NCBI RefSeq assembly: GCF_014199395.1
Contig: NZ_JACIJM010000015.1
Coordinates: forward strand, 1-55,606
Reading direction: 5' to 3'
Source of the DNA: Yoonia ponticola
GTDB lineage: Bacteria; Pseudomonadota; Alphaproteobacteria; Rhodobacterales; Rhodobacteraceae
DNA: 55,606 nucleotides
The notes beneath the pieces are model-generated. The model was given only the letters and a program-made list of their open reading frames with translations. It ran no database searches and was not told the origin of the DNA. Numbering within the stretch: position 1 is the stretch's first letter; every line of letters begins with the position of its first letter. Position numbers and translations under genes: made by a program. Below, piece after piece: positions 1 through 7,899 of the stretch.

Positions 1-95
1 AGCACACGAACAACGGCATGCTGTCACCGGTTGACTATGAAATGAAACAGCAGAAAATGAACAAGGCAGGCGTCTAGGAAGTTAGGGGCACCTCA
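1..95 (+). mobile_element. Right end of an IS3-family insertion sequence
   Basis: Positions 3-77 read open in one frame as the last 24 residues of a transposase and end in TAG. The residues include LSPVDYE, the usual C-terminal signature of IS3-family OrfB. After the stop, 81-95 (GTTAGGGGCACCTCA) looks like the terminal inverted repeat; read inward it begins TGAGGTGCCCC. The left part of the element lies outside the window, so the partner repeat and any target duplication cannot be seen. The boundary at 95 is supported because TRAP coding sequence begins at 96 in the opposite direction. Family assignment is by motif recognition only. Confidence 0.75.
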
Positions 96-689
96 CACAC
101 CGCGCTGTAGCGCACCGGGCACTTCGCCAAACGCCATGGTCACAGCTTCGGACCCCAGACCTTCGAGGACATTGGCGGTCATGCGGCCAGAGGCGCGGAC
201 TTTCAATCCTTCGAGATCAGCGAGGCCAGCGATGGGCGCGTTGCAAAACACAATCTGTGCAGGGTAGGGTGCTGTGCCGATAACATGTGCATTAAATACG
301 GATGCGAAAATGTCATCCATGATTGGCCGTGCAGCATCCAAAGCGGCTTTCGCTTCGTTGGCATCGCTGGCGACCAGCGGCACGTCCAGTCCTTCTAATG
401 CTGCGCTGTCAGATACGGCATAGTCTGCGGCGGTCATGCCAATATGAAATACGCCTTGGGACATCATGCGGAACACGTCGCCGCCAGCAATGCCCATCTG
501 GTCGTGAGTGGTAAGTGCCACCTCAAGTGTACCACCGCTGGCTTCTGGCAGGGCCGTTGTCCAAAATGGCGCTTCGTAGTTTTTGTGAAGCGGAAGGCCG
601 CTCCAGCTACCGACAACGGAAAGGGTGTCTTGCGCGTGGGCTGCAGTGCCGAGCAAAAGCGCGGTGAGCGTGAATGTGATTTTGTTCAT
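93..689 (-). pseudogene. TRAP transporter solute-binding protein (DctP type), 3' end cut off by IS
   Basis: The protein opens with a signal peptide (MNKITFTLTALLLGTAAHAQ) and has DctP-family features, including the segment LKVRASGRM followed by PGALQRGV. Family members are about 320-340 residues and deliver carboxylates or similar solutes to a DctQ/DctM membrane pair. This reading frame has only 198 residues and stops in the middle of the conserved LQRGV(x)DG region. The last native base is about 96, and the TGA stop at 95-93 belongs to the IS terminal repeat. The missing C-terminal third forms part of the ligand-binding cleft, so the product should be inactive. No dctQ or dctM is visible; they may lie beyond the IS. 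A LysR gene diverges from it. Confidence 0.85.
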
Positions 690-824
690 CGGAAGACCTC
701 TGTTGGAAGTAGATGCTATTGCAACACCCTTGCAGCAAGGCTCAGGGGTGGGGGTGATTTTGTCAAATTCTATGTTTTGATATAACGCGATAACATATAT
801 CTATCACCTTGAACGGGGGATTCC

Positions 825-1703
825 ATGAATTTTGACCAAGTTAAGACCTTTCTGACAGTCGCGCGGTTGGGTGCGGTACGCCGTGCCGCATCAGCTTTAA
901 ACCTGTCGCAACCAGCTGTTTCAAATAGAATTCTCGCGCTGGAAAAAGACTTGAACGTCACGCTGTTTGATCGCAGCGGTGGCGGCATGCAGCTTAGTCG
1001 TGCAGGTATACTGCTGGTCCCACATGCTGAAGTCTTAGAACAGACGATGAATAGAATTCGATCAGAGCTTATCTCGTCAGAGCTGTTCGAATCTGTTTTG
1101 CGCCTTGGTGTGATTGAGACAGCTGCAGAAAGCTGGCTTGCCGAATTCCTGACCCGCTTTCACCGCCTCTATCCGCGAGTTTTAGTCGAAGTGTCAGTCG
1201 ATATCTCGGTAAACCTCCGCGAACAGATTTTGGAACGCTCGTTAGATCTCGCAGTCTTGATGGGACCAATTTCAGACTACACGGTCAGTAACGTGGCGCT
1301 ACCGTCGGTCGAGATGGGATGGTTCAAGCAAGCGGGTACCGACGACCCTGATCTTGCGAAAACGCCGGTCATCACGTTTCACCGCAAGTCCCGTCCGTTC
1401 CAAGAAATCCACGCGCATCTAACGCGGCTCTACGGATCGGGCGTGCGCGTCTTTCCGTCCAGTGCGCTATCTACGGGGTTTGAGCTGGTCGGAGCTGGCA
1501 TCGGTGCTGGTGCCTTTCCGCGACTGACGTCGCACAGAAGCATGGAAAGCGGGCGGGTCACATTGTTCGACCCAGGCTGGACGCCCAATTCGCTTACATT
1601 GTCCGCGTCATATCTGCGTGAATACGAGGGCACATTTATCGAGAAAGCCGTGCAATGTCTCAACGAAGTAGCGTGTACGTCTGACGGGAGCGCGCCCGAT
1701 TGA
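825..1703 (+). CDS. LysR-family transcriptional regulator
   Basis: The 292-residue protein has the LysR layout: a winged helix-turn-helix in residues 1-60 (FLTVARLGAVRRAASALNLSQPAVSNRI) and an effector-binding domain after about residue 90. A GGGG stretch (814-817) before the ATG can act as ribosome binding site. It diverges from the truncated TRAP gene with 135 bp between them, the usual geometry for a LysR protein controlling its neighbour. It probably once regulated that uptake system. The ligand cannot be told from sequence. With its presumed target broken, it may now be an orphan regulator. Confidence 0.88.
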   Translation: MNFDQVKTFLTVARLGAVRRAASALNLSQPAVSNRILALEKDLNVTLFDRSGGGMQLSRAGILLVPHAEVLEQTMNRIRSELISSELFESVLRLGVIETAAESWLAEFLTRFHRLYPRVLVEVSVDISVNLREQILERSLDLAVLMGPISDYTVSNVALPSVEMGWFKQAGTDDPDLAKTPVITFHRKSRPFQEIHAHLTRLYGSGVRVFPSSALSTGFELVGAGIGAGAFPRLTSHRSMESGRVTLFDPGWTPNSLTLSASYLREYEGTFIEKAVQCLNEVACTSDGSAPD

Positions 1704-1908
1704 TCGTCCTTATTGATATCTTTTTGGCTTCGGTTCTGAAATTGCAGTGCACTGGACCTTTTGTGCTTTAGCGCTTCTGCAAATTTTGGCTTACCGGTCA
1801 TTCCACCCCGACTACTTACGTTGCGGTCGCAGCCTTTTTGAAGTCATTCGTGCAGATTGCAGTATTTAATTTGGCTTGGATGGCCGTTACGCGGACCGAA
1901 ATATCTAA

Positions 1909-2805
1909 TCACACTTGGTCAAGTAGGTGTTCTCTAAGTCGCGCGAACGACGGCTTTTCGAGAAGCTCTCTTCGATAAACAATGTAATATCCAAAGCCTT
2001 CCCTTGCGATCGGTGCGCCAACGCGGACGATAGATCCAGATGCAACCAGATCGCCTTCTAACCCCTTAGTACCAATCCCAATGCCTTCGCCTGCACTCAC
2101 CAAGTCAAGCATCGTTGGGTAACTGCGGATCGTGGAAAACTCCCCTGGGTCGGGAAGGGACTGACCTGTTAAGCCACACCAAACGGGCCAAGTGATCCAG
2201 CCTACATCATGAGGGTCGCCGTGATCAAAGATAAGGTGTGGGTCAAGTGTCGTTAATGGCGCATCGGGATCAAATTCCGGATGCCTATCTAAAAACCCGG
2301 GTGATGCTATGATCTGGCAATGCTCACTAAACAGAAGGTCCGCGCAATTTGTGCCAAAACTTCCTTTACCGTAGCGGATCGAAAAGTCGACAGACGGATC
2401 ATCGAAGGCGCGATAATCATCGGCGGTCATGAAATTTACCGCGGCCTCGGAAGCCCGGCGCAGCGCACTAATCTTTGGCATCAACCACAGATGTGCAACG
2501 TCAAACGAGGCACCAACGATCAGCTCATTTTTGCCAATGCGTGTTACATCCCGAATGCCAAGTTCAAGGCGGTCCAAAAGGGGTGTCGCGAGATCTGACA
2601 AAAGGGTTCCCTCACGGGTCAATTGGATGACGCTGCCATTTCGCCGAAATAATGGTGAGCCAATCCAGTCCTCCAACCGCGCCACATGACGCGTAACGGC
2701 GGGTTGTGCGACAGACAATTCCTGCGCCGCACGGGTGAAATTTCTATGCCGTGCAGCGGCCTCAAAGGCGACGAACGCGTTGAGAGGGGGGAGTTTTCGC
2801 CGCAC
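1909..2805 (-). CDS. LysR-family regulator, GcvA-like
   Basis: I place the start at the GTG at 2805 and not at an ATG further upstream (2955). The family normally begins with a short basic stretch then LPPLNAF, and here VRRKLPPLNAFVAFEAAARH matches that. The extra 50 residues of the longer version look like translated intergenic DNA. The helix-turn-helix (FTRAAQELSVAQPAVTRHVARLE) is followed by a substrate-binding fold, giving about 298 residues. GcvA-like proteins control amino acid or beta-lactamase genes, often the divergent neighbour, which here is an HD-domain enzyme 109 bp away. Target and effector are unknown. Confidence 0.85.
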   Translation of the reverse strand: MRRKLPPLNAFVAFEAAARHRNFTRAAQELSVAQPAVTRHVARLEDWIGSPLFRRNGSVIQLTREGTLLSDLATPLLDRLELGIRDVTRIGKNELIVGASFDVAHLWLMPKISALRRASEAAVNFMTADDYRAFDDPSVDFSIRYGKGSFGTNCADLLFSEHCQIIASPGFLDRHPEFDPDAPLTTLDPHLIFDHGDPHDVGWITWPVWCGLTGQSLPDPGEFSTIRSYPTMLDLVSAGEGIGIGTKGLEGDLVASGSIVRVGAPIAREGFGYYIVYRRELLEKPSFARLREHLLDQV

Positions 2806-2914
2806 GATCAAGCCTCTTTTAGATAACAATAAGGTATGACAGCATTCCACTTTTATGGATTGCGGTAAAGCCAATTGGCCTGCATCTTGTGGCAAAGATT
2901 GCAGGAGTTTAACA

Positions 2915-3532
2915 TTGGAAAAAGTCGCGTTCACCCAGATGAAAGATGGCACCAAAGAGGAATACGAGTTCCTGACAGCCCATGAGATCGATCACACCAA
3001 GCATACAGCAAAGCGGCTGATGGATGCATTAGTTGATTTGGACCAAAGTCTGTCGGGCTATAAGGTCACGCGATTGGGTCATTCACTGCAGTCCGCCACA
3101 CGCGCTTGGCGCGCGGGTGCCGACATCGATTGGGTCGTCTCTGCTCTGTTGCATGACATTGGCGATATATACGCGCCTTATAACCATGATGAATATGCAG
3201 CGACGATCCTGCGCCCCTTTGTGCGCGAGCAATGCGCATGGTGCGTCCAGACGCATGGCGATTTCCAAATGCTCTATTATGGCCACCACGTAGGCGGCGA
3301 CCCCAACAAACGGGATCGTTTCAAGGGCAGCCCATACTTCGACGACTGCGCAGCCTTTTGCGAAAATTGGGATCAGGCAAGCTTTGACCCAGACTATGAT
3401 GACCTGCCGCTCAAATTTTTTGCGCCTATGGTAGAAGAGGTCTTTGCGCGCACACCTTACGACCCGGATGTCACCAAGGCTGGGGTGCGTGTCCCGTTGG
3501 AGAACGCCGCCTTGGCCGCTGAGCGCCAGTAA
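2915..3532 (+). CDS. HD-domain protein, PhnZ/TmpB-like or phosphohydrolase
   Basis: The start is taken at the TTG at 2915 because CAGGAG (2902-2907) lies seven bases before it; an ATG at 2855 has no such signal. The 205-residue product carries HSLQSA (His56), LLHDIGD (His80-Asp81) and YNHDEYAA (His91), a spacing typical of metal-binding HD proteins. The HSLQ(S/C)A...ALLHD(I/L)G arrangement also recalls PhnZ, an HD-fold di-iron oxygenase that cleaves phosphonates. No phosphonate genes lie nearby, and the PhnZ active-site tyrosine cannot be placed with certainty. HD-domain metalloenzyme is firm; whether it hydrolyses phosphoesters or oxidises an organophosphonate is open. It diverges from a LysR gene. 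Confidence 0.75.
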   Translation: MEKVAFTQMKDGTKEEYEFLTAHEIDHTKHTAKRLMDALVDLDQSLSGYKVTRLGHSLQSATRAWRAGADIDWVVSALLHDIGDIYAPYNHDEYAATILRPFVREQCAWCVQTHGDFQMLYYGHHVGGDPNKRDRFKGSPYFDDCAAFCENWDQASFDPDYDDLPLKFFAPMVEEVFARTPYDPDVTKAGVRVPLENAALAAERQ

Positions 3533-3665
3533 GTCTGATCTATGATCCGCTGACCGCTAAGAGAGCAGAACTAAGCCGTGGCAAGACCAAATTCGTTCAG
3601 CCCTTGAGGGAACGCCCATGCTGACTTTGTCTGGGGTGGGCTCTGCCTCTTAAATCGGAACCTAT

Positions 3666-3677
3666 CGCTAATTAGCG
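3666..3677. promoter_or_regulatory. Perfect palindrome before the persulfide operon
   Basis: CGCTAATTAGCG is a perfect 12-bp palindrome centred about 36 bases before the start of the MBL gene and just before its ribosome binding site. The position suits a repressor operator near the start of transcription. It does not resemble the ATTC-type half-sites described for SqrR/BigR sulfide sensors, and no such regulator is in the window. Confidence 0.35.
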
Positions 3678-3707
3678 CGTTGCATAGGGAGGAGGAGGCT
3701 AACAACC

Positions 3708-4607
3708 ATGAAATTTTCACGCTCAAGCAGGTCGCGCGGCGATGGTTCACCCGATGTGACCGGTTTCTACGATGATGACACAGGTAGCATTCAGTATCTT
3801 GTTTCTGATCCGGACACAAAACGTGCAGCCCTCATAGATGTGCTTCTTGGCTTTAGTCCTGAAAGCGCTTCGGTTGACACAGCCTCTGCCGAAGCGATTT
3901 TGCGCTATGCGGAAAACGAAGGGCTCGAAATCGATTGGATCCTAGACACCCACCCACATGCCGACCATCTGATGGCTTCATCCTTTCTCAAGAAACGCTT
4001 GAATAAGCCGAATGGCATCGGCAATCGGGTCGTCGAAATTGCGGATTTATGGCGTGATTATTACAATTTACCTCATGCGTTTGATGCCCCTGCAGACTTT
4101 GATCATTTGTTCCAAGATGGTGACACCTTCAATATCGGTAATCTGCCGGTACGGGTGATGCTGTCCCCCGGACATACCCTTGGATCGATCACCTACATCA
4201 TTGGGGATGATGCCGCGTTCGTACACGATACGTTTATGCAACCCGATGTCGGGACCTCCAGAGCCGATTTCCCAGGTGGCGCGGCCTCTGATCTCTACAG
4301 ATCGCTACAAAATATCCTGAAATTGCCTGACAACACGCGTCTATTCGTAGGTCACGACTATGGCACGGAGTATCGTAAGCTGCCAGAGTGGGAGGCGACC
4401 GTTGGTGAGCAGCGCAAACATAATGGTCACATCGGCGGCGGCGTGCCCGAGGATGTGTTCATTGAGCAGCGCGAGGCGCGGGACAAGACACTGGCTCTGC
4501 CGGACCGGATGTTGCACGTCTTACAAATGAACCTTCGGGCGGGTCGTTTGCCCGACGCAGAAACCGGAGAAAAACGGTTTCTAAAAATTCCATTGAACGC
4601 GTTTTAA
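3708..4607 (+). CDS. MBL-fold persulfide dioxygenase-like protein
   Basis: This 299-residue metallo-beta-lactamase-fold protein has the metal motif THPHADH (residues 81-87) and a later GHTLGS histidine, the ETHE1/Blh pattern. Family members oxidise glutathione persulfide to sulfite with one non-haem iron and work in the cytoplasm in sulfide detoxification. The inserted segment after HADHLMASSFLKKRL is typical of the Blh branch. A strong GGAGGAGGAGG (3689-3699) precedes the ATG. A rhodanese gene follows after seven bases, the usual partner. No sulfide:quinone reductase is visible. Glyoxalase II is a less likely reading because the rhodanese neighbour and loop favour the persulfide family. Confidence 0.8.
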   Translation: MKFSRSSRSRGDGSPDVTGFYDDDTGSIQYLVSDPDTKRAALIDVLLGFSPESASVDTASAEAILRYAENEGLEIDWILDTHPHADHLMASSFLKKRLNKPNGIGNRVVEIADLWRDYYNLPHAFDAPADFDHLFQDGDTFNIGNLPVRVMLSPGHTLGSITYIIGDDAAFVHDTFMQPDVGTSRADFPGGAASDLYRSLQNILKLPDNTRLFVGHDYGTEYRKLPEWEATVGEQRKHNGHIGGGVPEDVFIEQREARDKTLALPDRMLHVLQMNLRAGRLPDAETGEKRFLKIPLNAF

Positions 4608-4614
4608 GGAGAAA

Positions 4615-5004
4615 ATGATGAAAACCGAAAAAGTAGACAATGGTGTTCTTGAACACTGGTCACCAGAAGACGTGAAGGCTGCGTTTGATCGCAACGAAAT
4701 AGTCTTGATCGACGTACGCACGCCTCAGGAATTCAGCTTGGAACGTATCAACGGAGCGTTGCTTGCCCCAATGCAGTCATTTGAACCAAGCCACATGCCC
4801 AGCCAGTCGGAAAAGCAAATCGTTTTCCACTGCGGTTCTGGCGTCAGATCCAGCAAGGTTGCCGTGAAATATCTGAATGCCGGCAATGAGCGCATTGCTC
4901 ACATGGAAGGTGGCTTCGGTGCGTGGAAAAAATCAGGGTTAGAGTATACTGGCACAGACGTCTCTACTGGCGCGCCAAAATCCATGAAAGACTCTGCCAA
5001 TTAG
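4615..5004 (+). CDS. Single-domain rhodanese (sulfurtransferase)
   Basis: The 129-residue protein has one rhodanese domain with the entry motif LIDVRTPQEF and the active-site loop HCGSGVRS, whose Cys73 would carry the persulfide. It starts after AAGGAG (4607-4612) in the same operon as the MBL protein. Rhodaneses of this type move sulfane sulfur between thiosulfate, glutathione persulfide and sulfite, so the pair can turn over persulfides. A non-conserved N-terminal stretch of about 13 residues precedes the domain. A second ATG at 4618 is an equally possible start. Confidence 0.85.
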   Translation: MMKTEKVDNGVLEHWSPEDVKAAFDRNEIVLIDVRTPQEFSLERINGALLAPMQSFEPSHMPSQSEKQIVFHCGSGVRSSKVAVKYLNAGNERIAHMEGGFGAWKKSGLEYTGTDVSTGAPKSMKDSAN

Positions 5005-5040
5005 GAACGCACAAATAAGGACGTTAGGCAAAAACGATGA

Positions 5041-5310
5041 ACGGTTGATCCCAAGCAGTTCTGGCTTGGCTACTATCGTAGCGCGGCGAGCCTGTTCTGG
5101 GATTACGCGCAAGAGACAGAGTTCGGTGCTCGCCTTCATGACATCCGCCACAAATTTGCGATTGAGCGCCTTAAAGAAGGTTGGTCGGTTTATCGCGTCC
5201 AGCGCTATATCGGGCACGGATCGGTAAAGACGACCGAACGCTATTACTTCCGATACCTGTCGCAAGAACAGCAGGTGATTGCCAACGCTGACGGCAATAT
5301 AGGCCTTTGA
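5041..5310 (+). pseudogene. Tyrosine recombinase (integrase) C-terminal remnant
   Basis: After an in-frame stop at 5038-5040, one frame stays open for 89 codons to TGA at 5308. It encodes the catalytic end of a tyrosine recombinase: LHDIRHKFA contains the HxxR box, GHGSVKTTERYY contains the second histidine and the tyrosine nucleophile. The first catalytic arginine, the N-terminal domains and a start codon are absent, so this is a decayed fragment. It lies 225 bp from the 3' end of tRNA-Ser(CGA), a common integration site. I infer a largely lost integrative element. Confidence 0.75.
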
Positions 5311-5333
5311 TACAATTCGGAACAGATTGATGA

Positions 5334-5369
5334 AAGCCCCGCCCGAAACGGCGGGGCTTCGTCGTTTTT
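5334..5369 (+). terminator. Rho-independent terminator
   Basis: AAGCCCCGCC (5334-5343) pairs with GGCGGGGCTT (5350-5359) around a short CGAAAC loop and is followed by CGTCGTTTTT. It lies directly after the integrase remnant and would end transcription arriving from the rhodanese side. Confidence 0.8.
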
Positions 5370-5534
5370 GGAGGGTGCAAACGCTTGGCCTCCGTAAATA
5401 ATCCTGCGTTGGAACGGCATAGTCGGCGCATGTAGTAAGGTGGAAACACGGCATAGTATGCCGAGTCTTCCTTGGGGCGGAGCGAAATACGGAATGCGGC
5501 TCCAGATCAAAAGTATCTTGAAATCAACTGTTTA

Positions 5535-5624
5535 TGGCGGAGAGACAGGGATTCGAACCCTGGGAACGCTTGCACGCTCAACGGTTTTCGAGACCGCCCC
5601 GTTCGACCACTCCGGCACCTCTCC
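5535..5624 (-). tRNA. tRNA-Ser, anticodon CGA
   Basis: Read on the minus strand, GGAGAGG (5624-5618) pairs with TCTCTCC (5545-5539), leaving a G discriminator and an encoded CCA (5537-5535). The loop CTCGAAA gives anticodon CGA, which reads UCG. A long variable arm and the T-arm GGTTCGAATCC are present, as expected for a class II serine tRNA of 90 bases. Its 3' end points at the recombinase remnant. Confidence 0.95.
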
Positions 5625-5770
5625 GCGTCTTAGTGGTGTGCGTCGTTTACTGATGCCGCGCGATGCGTGCAAGTCGGTTTCGGCGTCCTGACGCGCGGTT
5701 TTTTCTATTCGGGTTGGAAATCGACCTAAGCACACATATCTTATAGGAAATGACGCAAAAGGACCGATAC

Positions 5771-6598
5771 ATGCTGAACCGTTTGACCTTAGCCGCAGCG
5801 CTTTCGCTGACACCTGTGTTGGCCCACGCGAATGCGGCCAAAGAGGATATCGCAGCGTTATTTGCCGCCATGGACTTGCCAGAGATGGTGACGATCATGC
5901 GCGAAGAAGGGTTAGACTACGGCGAACAGATCGCCGAAGACTTGTTCCCGGATCGCGTTGGCTCTGACTGGCCCGATACCGTGTCGCGCATTTACGACTA
6001 CGACGTAATGGTTGCAGGGCTTGAGACGCAATTGGGCGCGGCATTGGGCGACAGTGATGTGGCCAGCATGATCGCATTCTTTGAAGGGGACATCGGCCAG
6101 ACCGTTGTTGGCCTAGAGATCGCGGCGCGTCGGGCGTTGATGGACGAGGGCGTGGAAGAGGCCAGTAAGGAATCCGCAGCCATAGCGCTCGCTGATGATA
6201 ACCCGCGCATGGCGATGATCGACAAGTTCATTGAAACCAACGATTTAATCGAAACCAATGTCGTCGGTGCGATGAATTCCAACTATGCGTTTTACCTTGG
6301 CTTGCTGGACGGCGGGGCATTCGGCCAAGACTTAACCGAGGAACAAATCCTGACGGATGTCTGGAGCCAAGAACCGGAAATCCGCACCAACACTATCGAA
6401 TGGGTCTATTCCTACCTGCTATTGGCGTATCAACCGCTAAGCGACGAAGAGCTTGAGACCTATATCACGTTTTCCCAAACCGACGCAGGCCAGGATTTGA
6501 ACACCGCGTTGTTTGTGGCCTTTGACGACTTGTTCGACGAGATCAGTCGCGCGTTGGGTCTGGCATCATCGCTGAACATGGCGGGGCAGGACCTGTGA
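5771..6598 (+). CDS. Secreted DUF2059 protein
   Basis: I start at the ATG at 5771 because AAAGGA (5758-5763) lies seven bases before it; an ATG seven codons upstream lacks this. The 275-residue product has a signal peptide (MLNRLTLAAALSLTPVLAHA) and is then acidic and helical. The stretches MIAFFEGDIGQ and YITFSQTDAGQDL match the F-x-x-T/G-x-x-G pattern of DUF2059, here seen twice. DUF2059 proteins are periplasmic and of unknown function. The next gene starts inside its stop codon (GTGA), so the two are probably translated together. Confidence 0.75.
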   Translation: MLNRLTLAAALSLTPVLAHANAAKEDIAALFAAMDLPEMVTIMREEGLDYGEQIAEDLFPDRVGSDWPDTVSRIYDYDVMVAGLETQLGAALGDSDVASMIAFFEGDIGQTVVGLEIAARRALMDEGVEEASKESAAIALADDNPRMAMIDKFIETNDLIETNVVGAMNSNYAFYLGLLDGGAFGQDLTEEQILTDVWSQEPEIRTNTIEWVYSYLLLAYQPLSDEELETYITFSQTDAGQDLNTALFVAFDDLFDEISRALGLASSLNMAGQDL

Positions 6599-7086
6599 TC
6601 CAACGGATTGCTGTGACGGCAGCACTTTGCGTGGCGGGCATGACAGCATCGGCAGAAGAAACGTTGCTGATGGCCTGCACATTCAAGGATGGCGCGACTG
6701 GCGTTTCGGTGACGTTTGACGACGGCATTGTGCACTACGCTTACGGGCCGTCCAAGCAGGAACCTGATCTGGCGCTATCCGAGCCTGCGGTTGATATTGA
6801 CTACACCCCTTGGCCAGGTGTCAGCAGTTCGATTTGGGAGGCGATCGCTTTTACCAACGGTGACTTTCGCTACGAAGTCGGCATGAGTTTTGCCCGCGAT
6901 CCAGAGAGTATTGAAGTGAACGGCGGCATCTCGATCAGCGAAAACGGGACGGAAATTGCATTTCTGCACTGTGATACGGGGTCGGGGTATTTTGTTTATG
7001 ACGATCAAATCGAAAAGACGAAGCATGCAGCAGGGCTCTGTGTGGACCACGGGCGCGACCCAAAATGGGCGCCTTGCGAAGGCTGA
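6595..7086 (+). CDS. Secreted hypothetical protein
   Basis: A GTG at 6595 overlaps the TGA of the DUF2059 gene. The 163-residue product has a signal peptide ending in TASAEE and then a beta-rich body with cysteines at MACTF, HCDTG, LCVDH and APCEG. The even number of cysteines suggests two disulfides in the periplasm. I recognise no family. Tight coupling to the DUF2059 gene suggests a shared role in the envelope. Confidence 0.7.
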   Translation: MIQRIAVTAALCVAGMTASAEETLLMACTFKDGATGVSVTFDDGIVHYAYGPSKQEPDLALSEPAVDIDYTPWPGVSSSIWEAIAFTNGDFRYEVGMSFARDPESIEVNGGISISENGTEIAFLHCDTGSGYFVYDDQIEKTKHAAGLCVDHGRDPKWAPCEG

Positions 7087-7456
7087 ACACTAATTCAATC
7101 CGCGTGTGATGGACGCCAACCACGCGGATGACGCATTTTGGAAATTATCGCCTGAATCCAAATACTTCTGCCTAAAATTTATGCATATCTCTCGGGCGCT
7201 AAGTCCTGAATGCTGCATTTGCACATCGCGCCTGCGCACCAACTCTGTGTCGCACCTGCAACCACTGATTGCGCAGATATGAACGCCCCGCAGCCGCCCC
7301 AATCCACAAATCCCCGTTTTCACTGAGAAAATGCCTATGCACCAAAAGTGTAGATCGAATGGCATTCCTGCGCTAGCGTTCAGGTATGGCCAGTCAAAAT
7401 ACAACCCAGCGGTACAGTTTGGGAGACTGGCAATCACCAACCGAGAGGGAAGATTT
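7087..7456. other. 370-bp gap with one weak short ORF candidate
   Basis: No clear gene lies here. On the minus strand 7090-7218 could encode 42 residues from an ATG, with protein-like composition (AREICINFRQKYLDSG) near its middle. Its ribosome binding signal is poor, an AGG about 12 bases upstream, and the frame stays open far into upstream sequence that is not protein-like. The rest is the presumed leader of the uspA operon; I see no clear promoter or hairpin in it. Confidence 0.3.
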
Positions 7457-7888
7457 ATGAAACTAGTGATCGGACTTGATGGGCAAAGTTCAGGGGAAAA
7501 GGCTCTTGAATTTGCGACCCAGCTCGCGGCCAACATGGAGACCTGCGAATTAATCGTGGTCTACGTGATCGAATGGTCGCCGTTCTCATTCCAGACAGCA
7601 GAGGAAAACGCGCAACGCCACAAGCGGCGCGAAGAGGAAATCTCGATTGCGACCGATCGGGTGCTGACCCCGGCAATCGACACACTGACCAAGGCGGGCC
7701 TGACGGCACGCGCAATCGTGCGCCATGGGGATGTGGCCGACACGATTGACGCGATTGCCCATAAGGAAGGTGCAAGCCAAATCATCATTGCACGTTCCAG
7801 TGCAGGTGGTTTTTCCAAGCGTATCTTTGGCAGCTCGACCGCAAACCTTGTGATGAACGCCCGCGTTCCTGTCACTGTTGTCGTATGA
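7457..7888 (+). CDS. Universal stress protein, UspA family
   Basis: Start at the ATG at 7457 after AGAGGGAAG; a longer frame from 7331 adds 42 unlikely residues. The 143-residue protein has the UspA alpha/beta fold, opening MKLVIGLDGQSSGEKALEFA and ending in VPVTVVV. The ATP-binding stretch ARSSAGGFSKRIFGSST keeps the GS(S/T) end but is not a perfect G2xG9xG(S/T) site. The symporter gene begins 11 bases after its stop, so the stress protein may act on, or be co-induced with, amino acid uptake. Confidence 0.85.
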   Translation: MKLVIGLDGQSSGEKALEFATQLAANMETCELIVVYVIEWSPFSFQTAEENAQRHKRREEEISIATDRVLTPAIDTLTKAGLTARAIVRHGDVADTIDAIAHKEGASQIIIARSSAGGFSKRIFGSSTANLVMNARVPVTVVV

Positions 7889-7899
7889 GGAATGGTATC

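Noticed and set aside
4939..5454. 171-codon minus-strand frame across the integrase remnant
   Set aside because: The plus strand has recombinase motifs here; the minus frame runs through a terminator.
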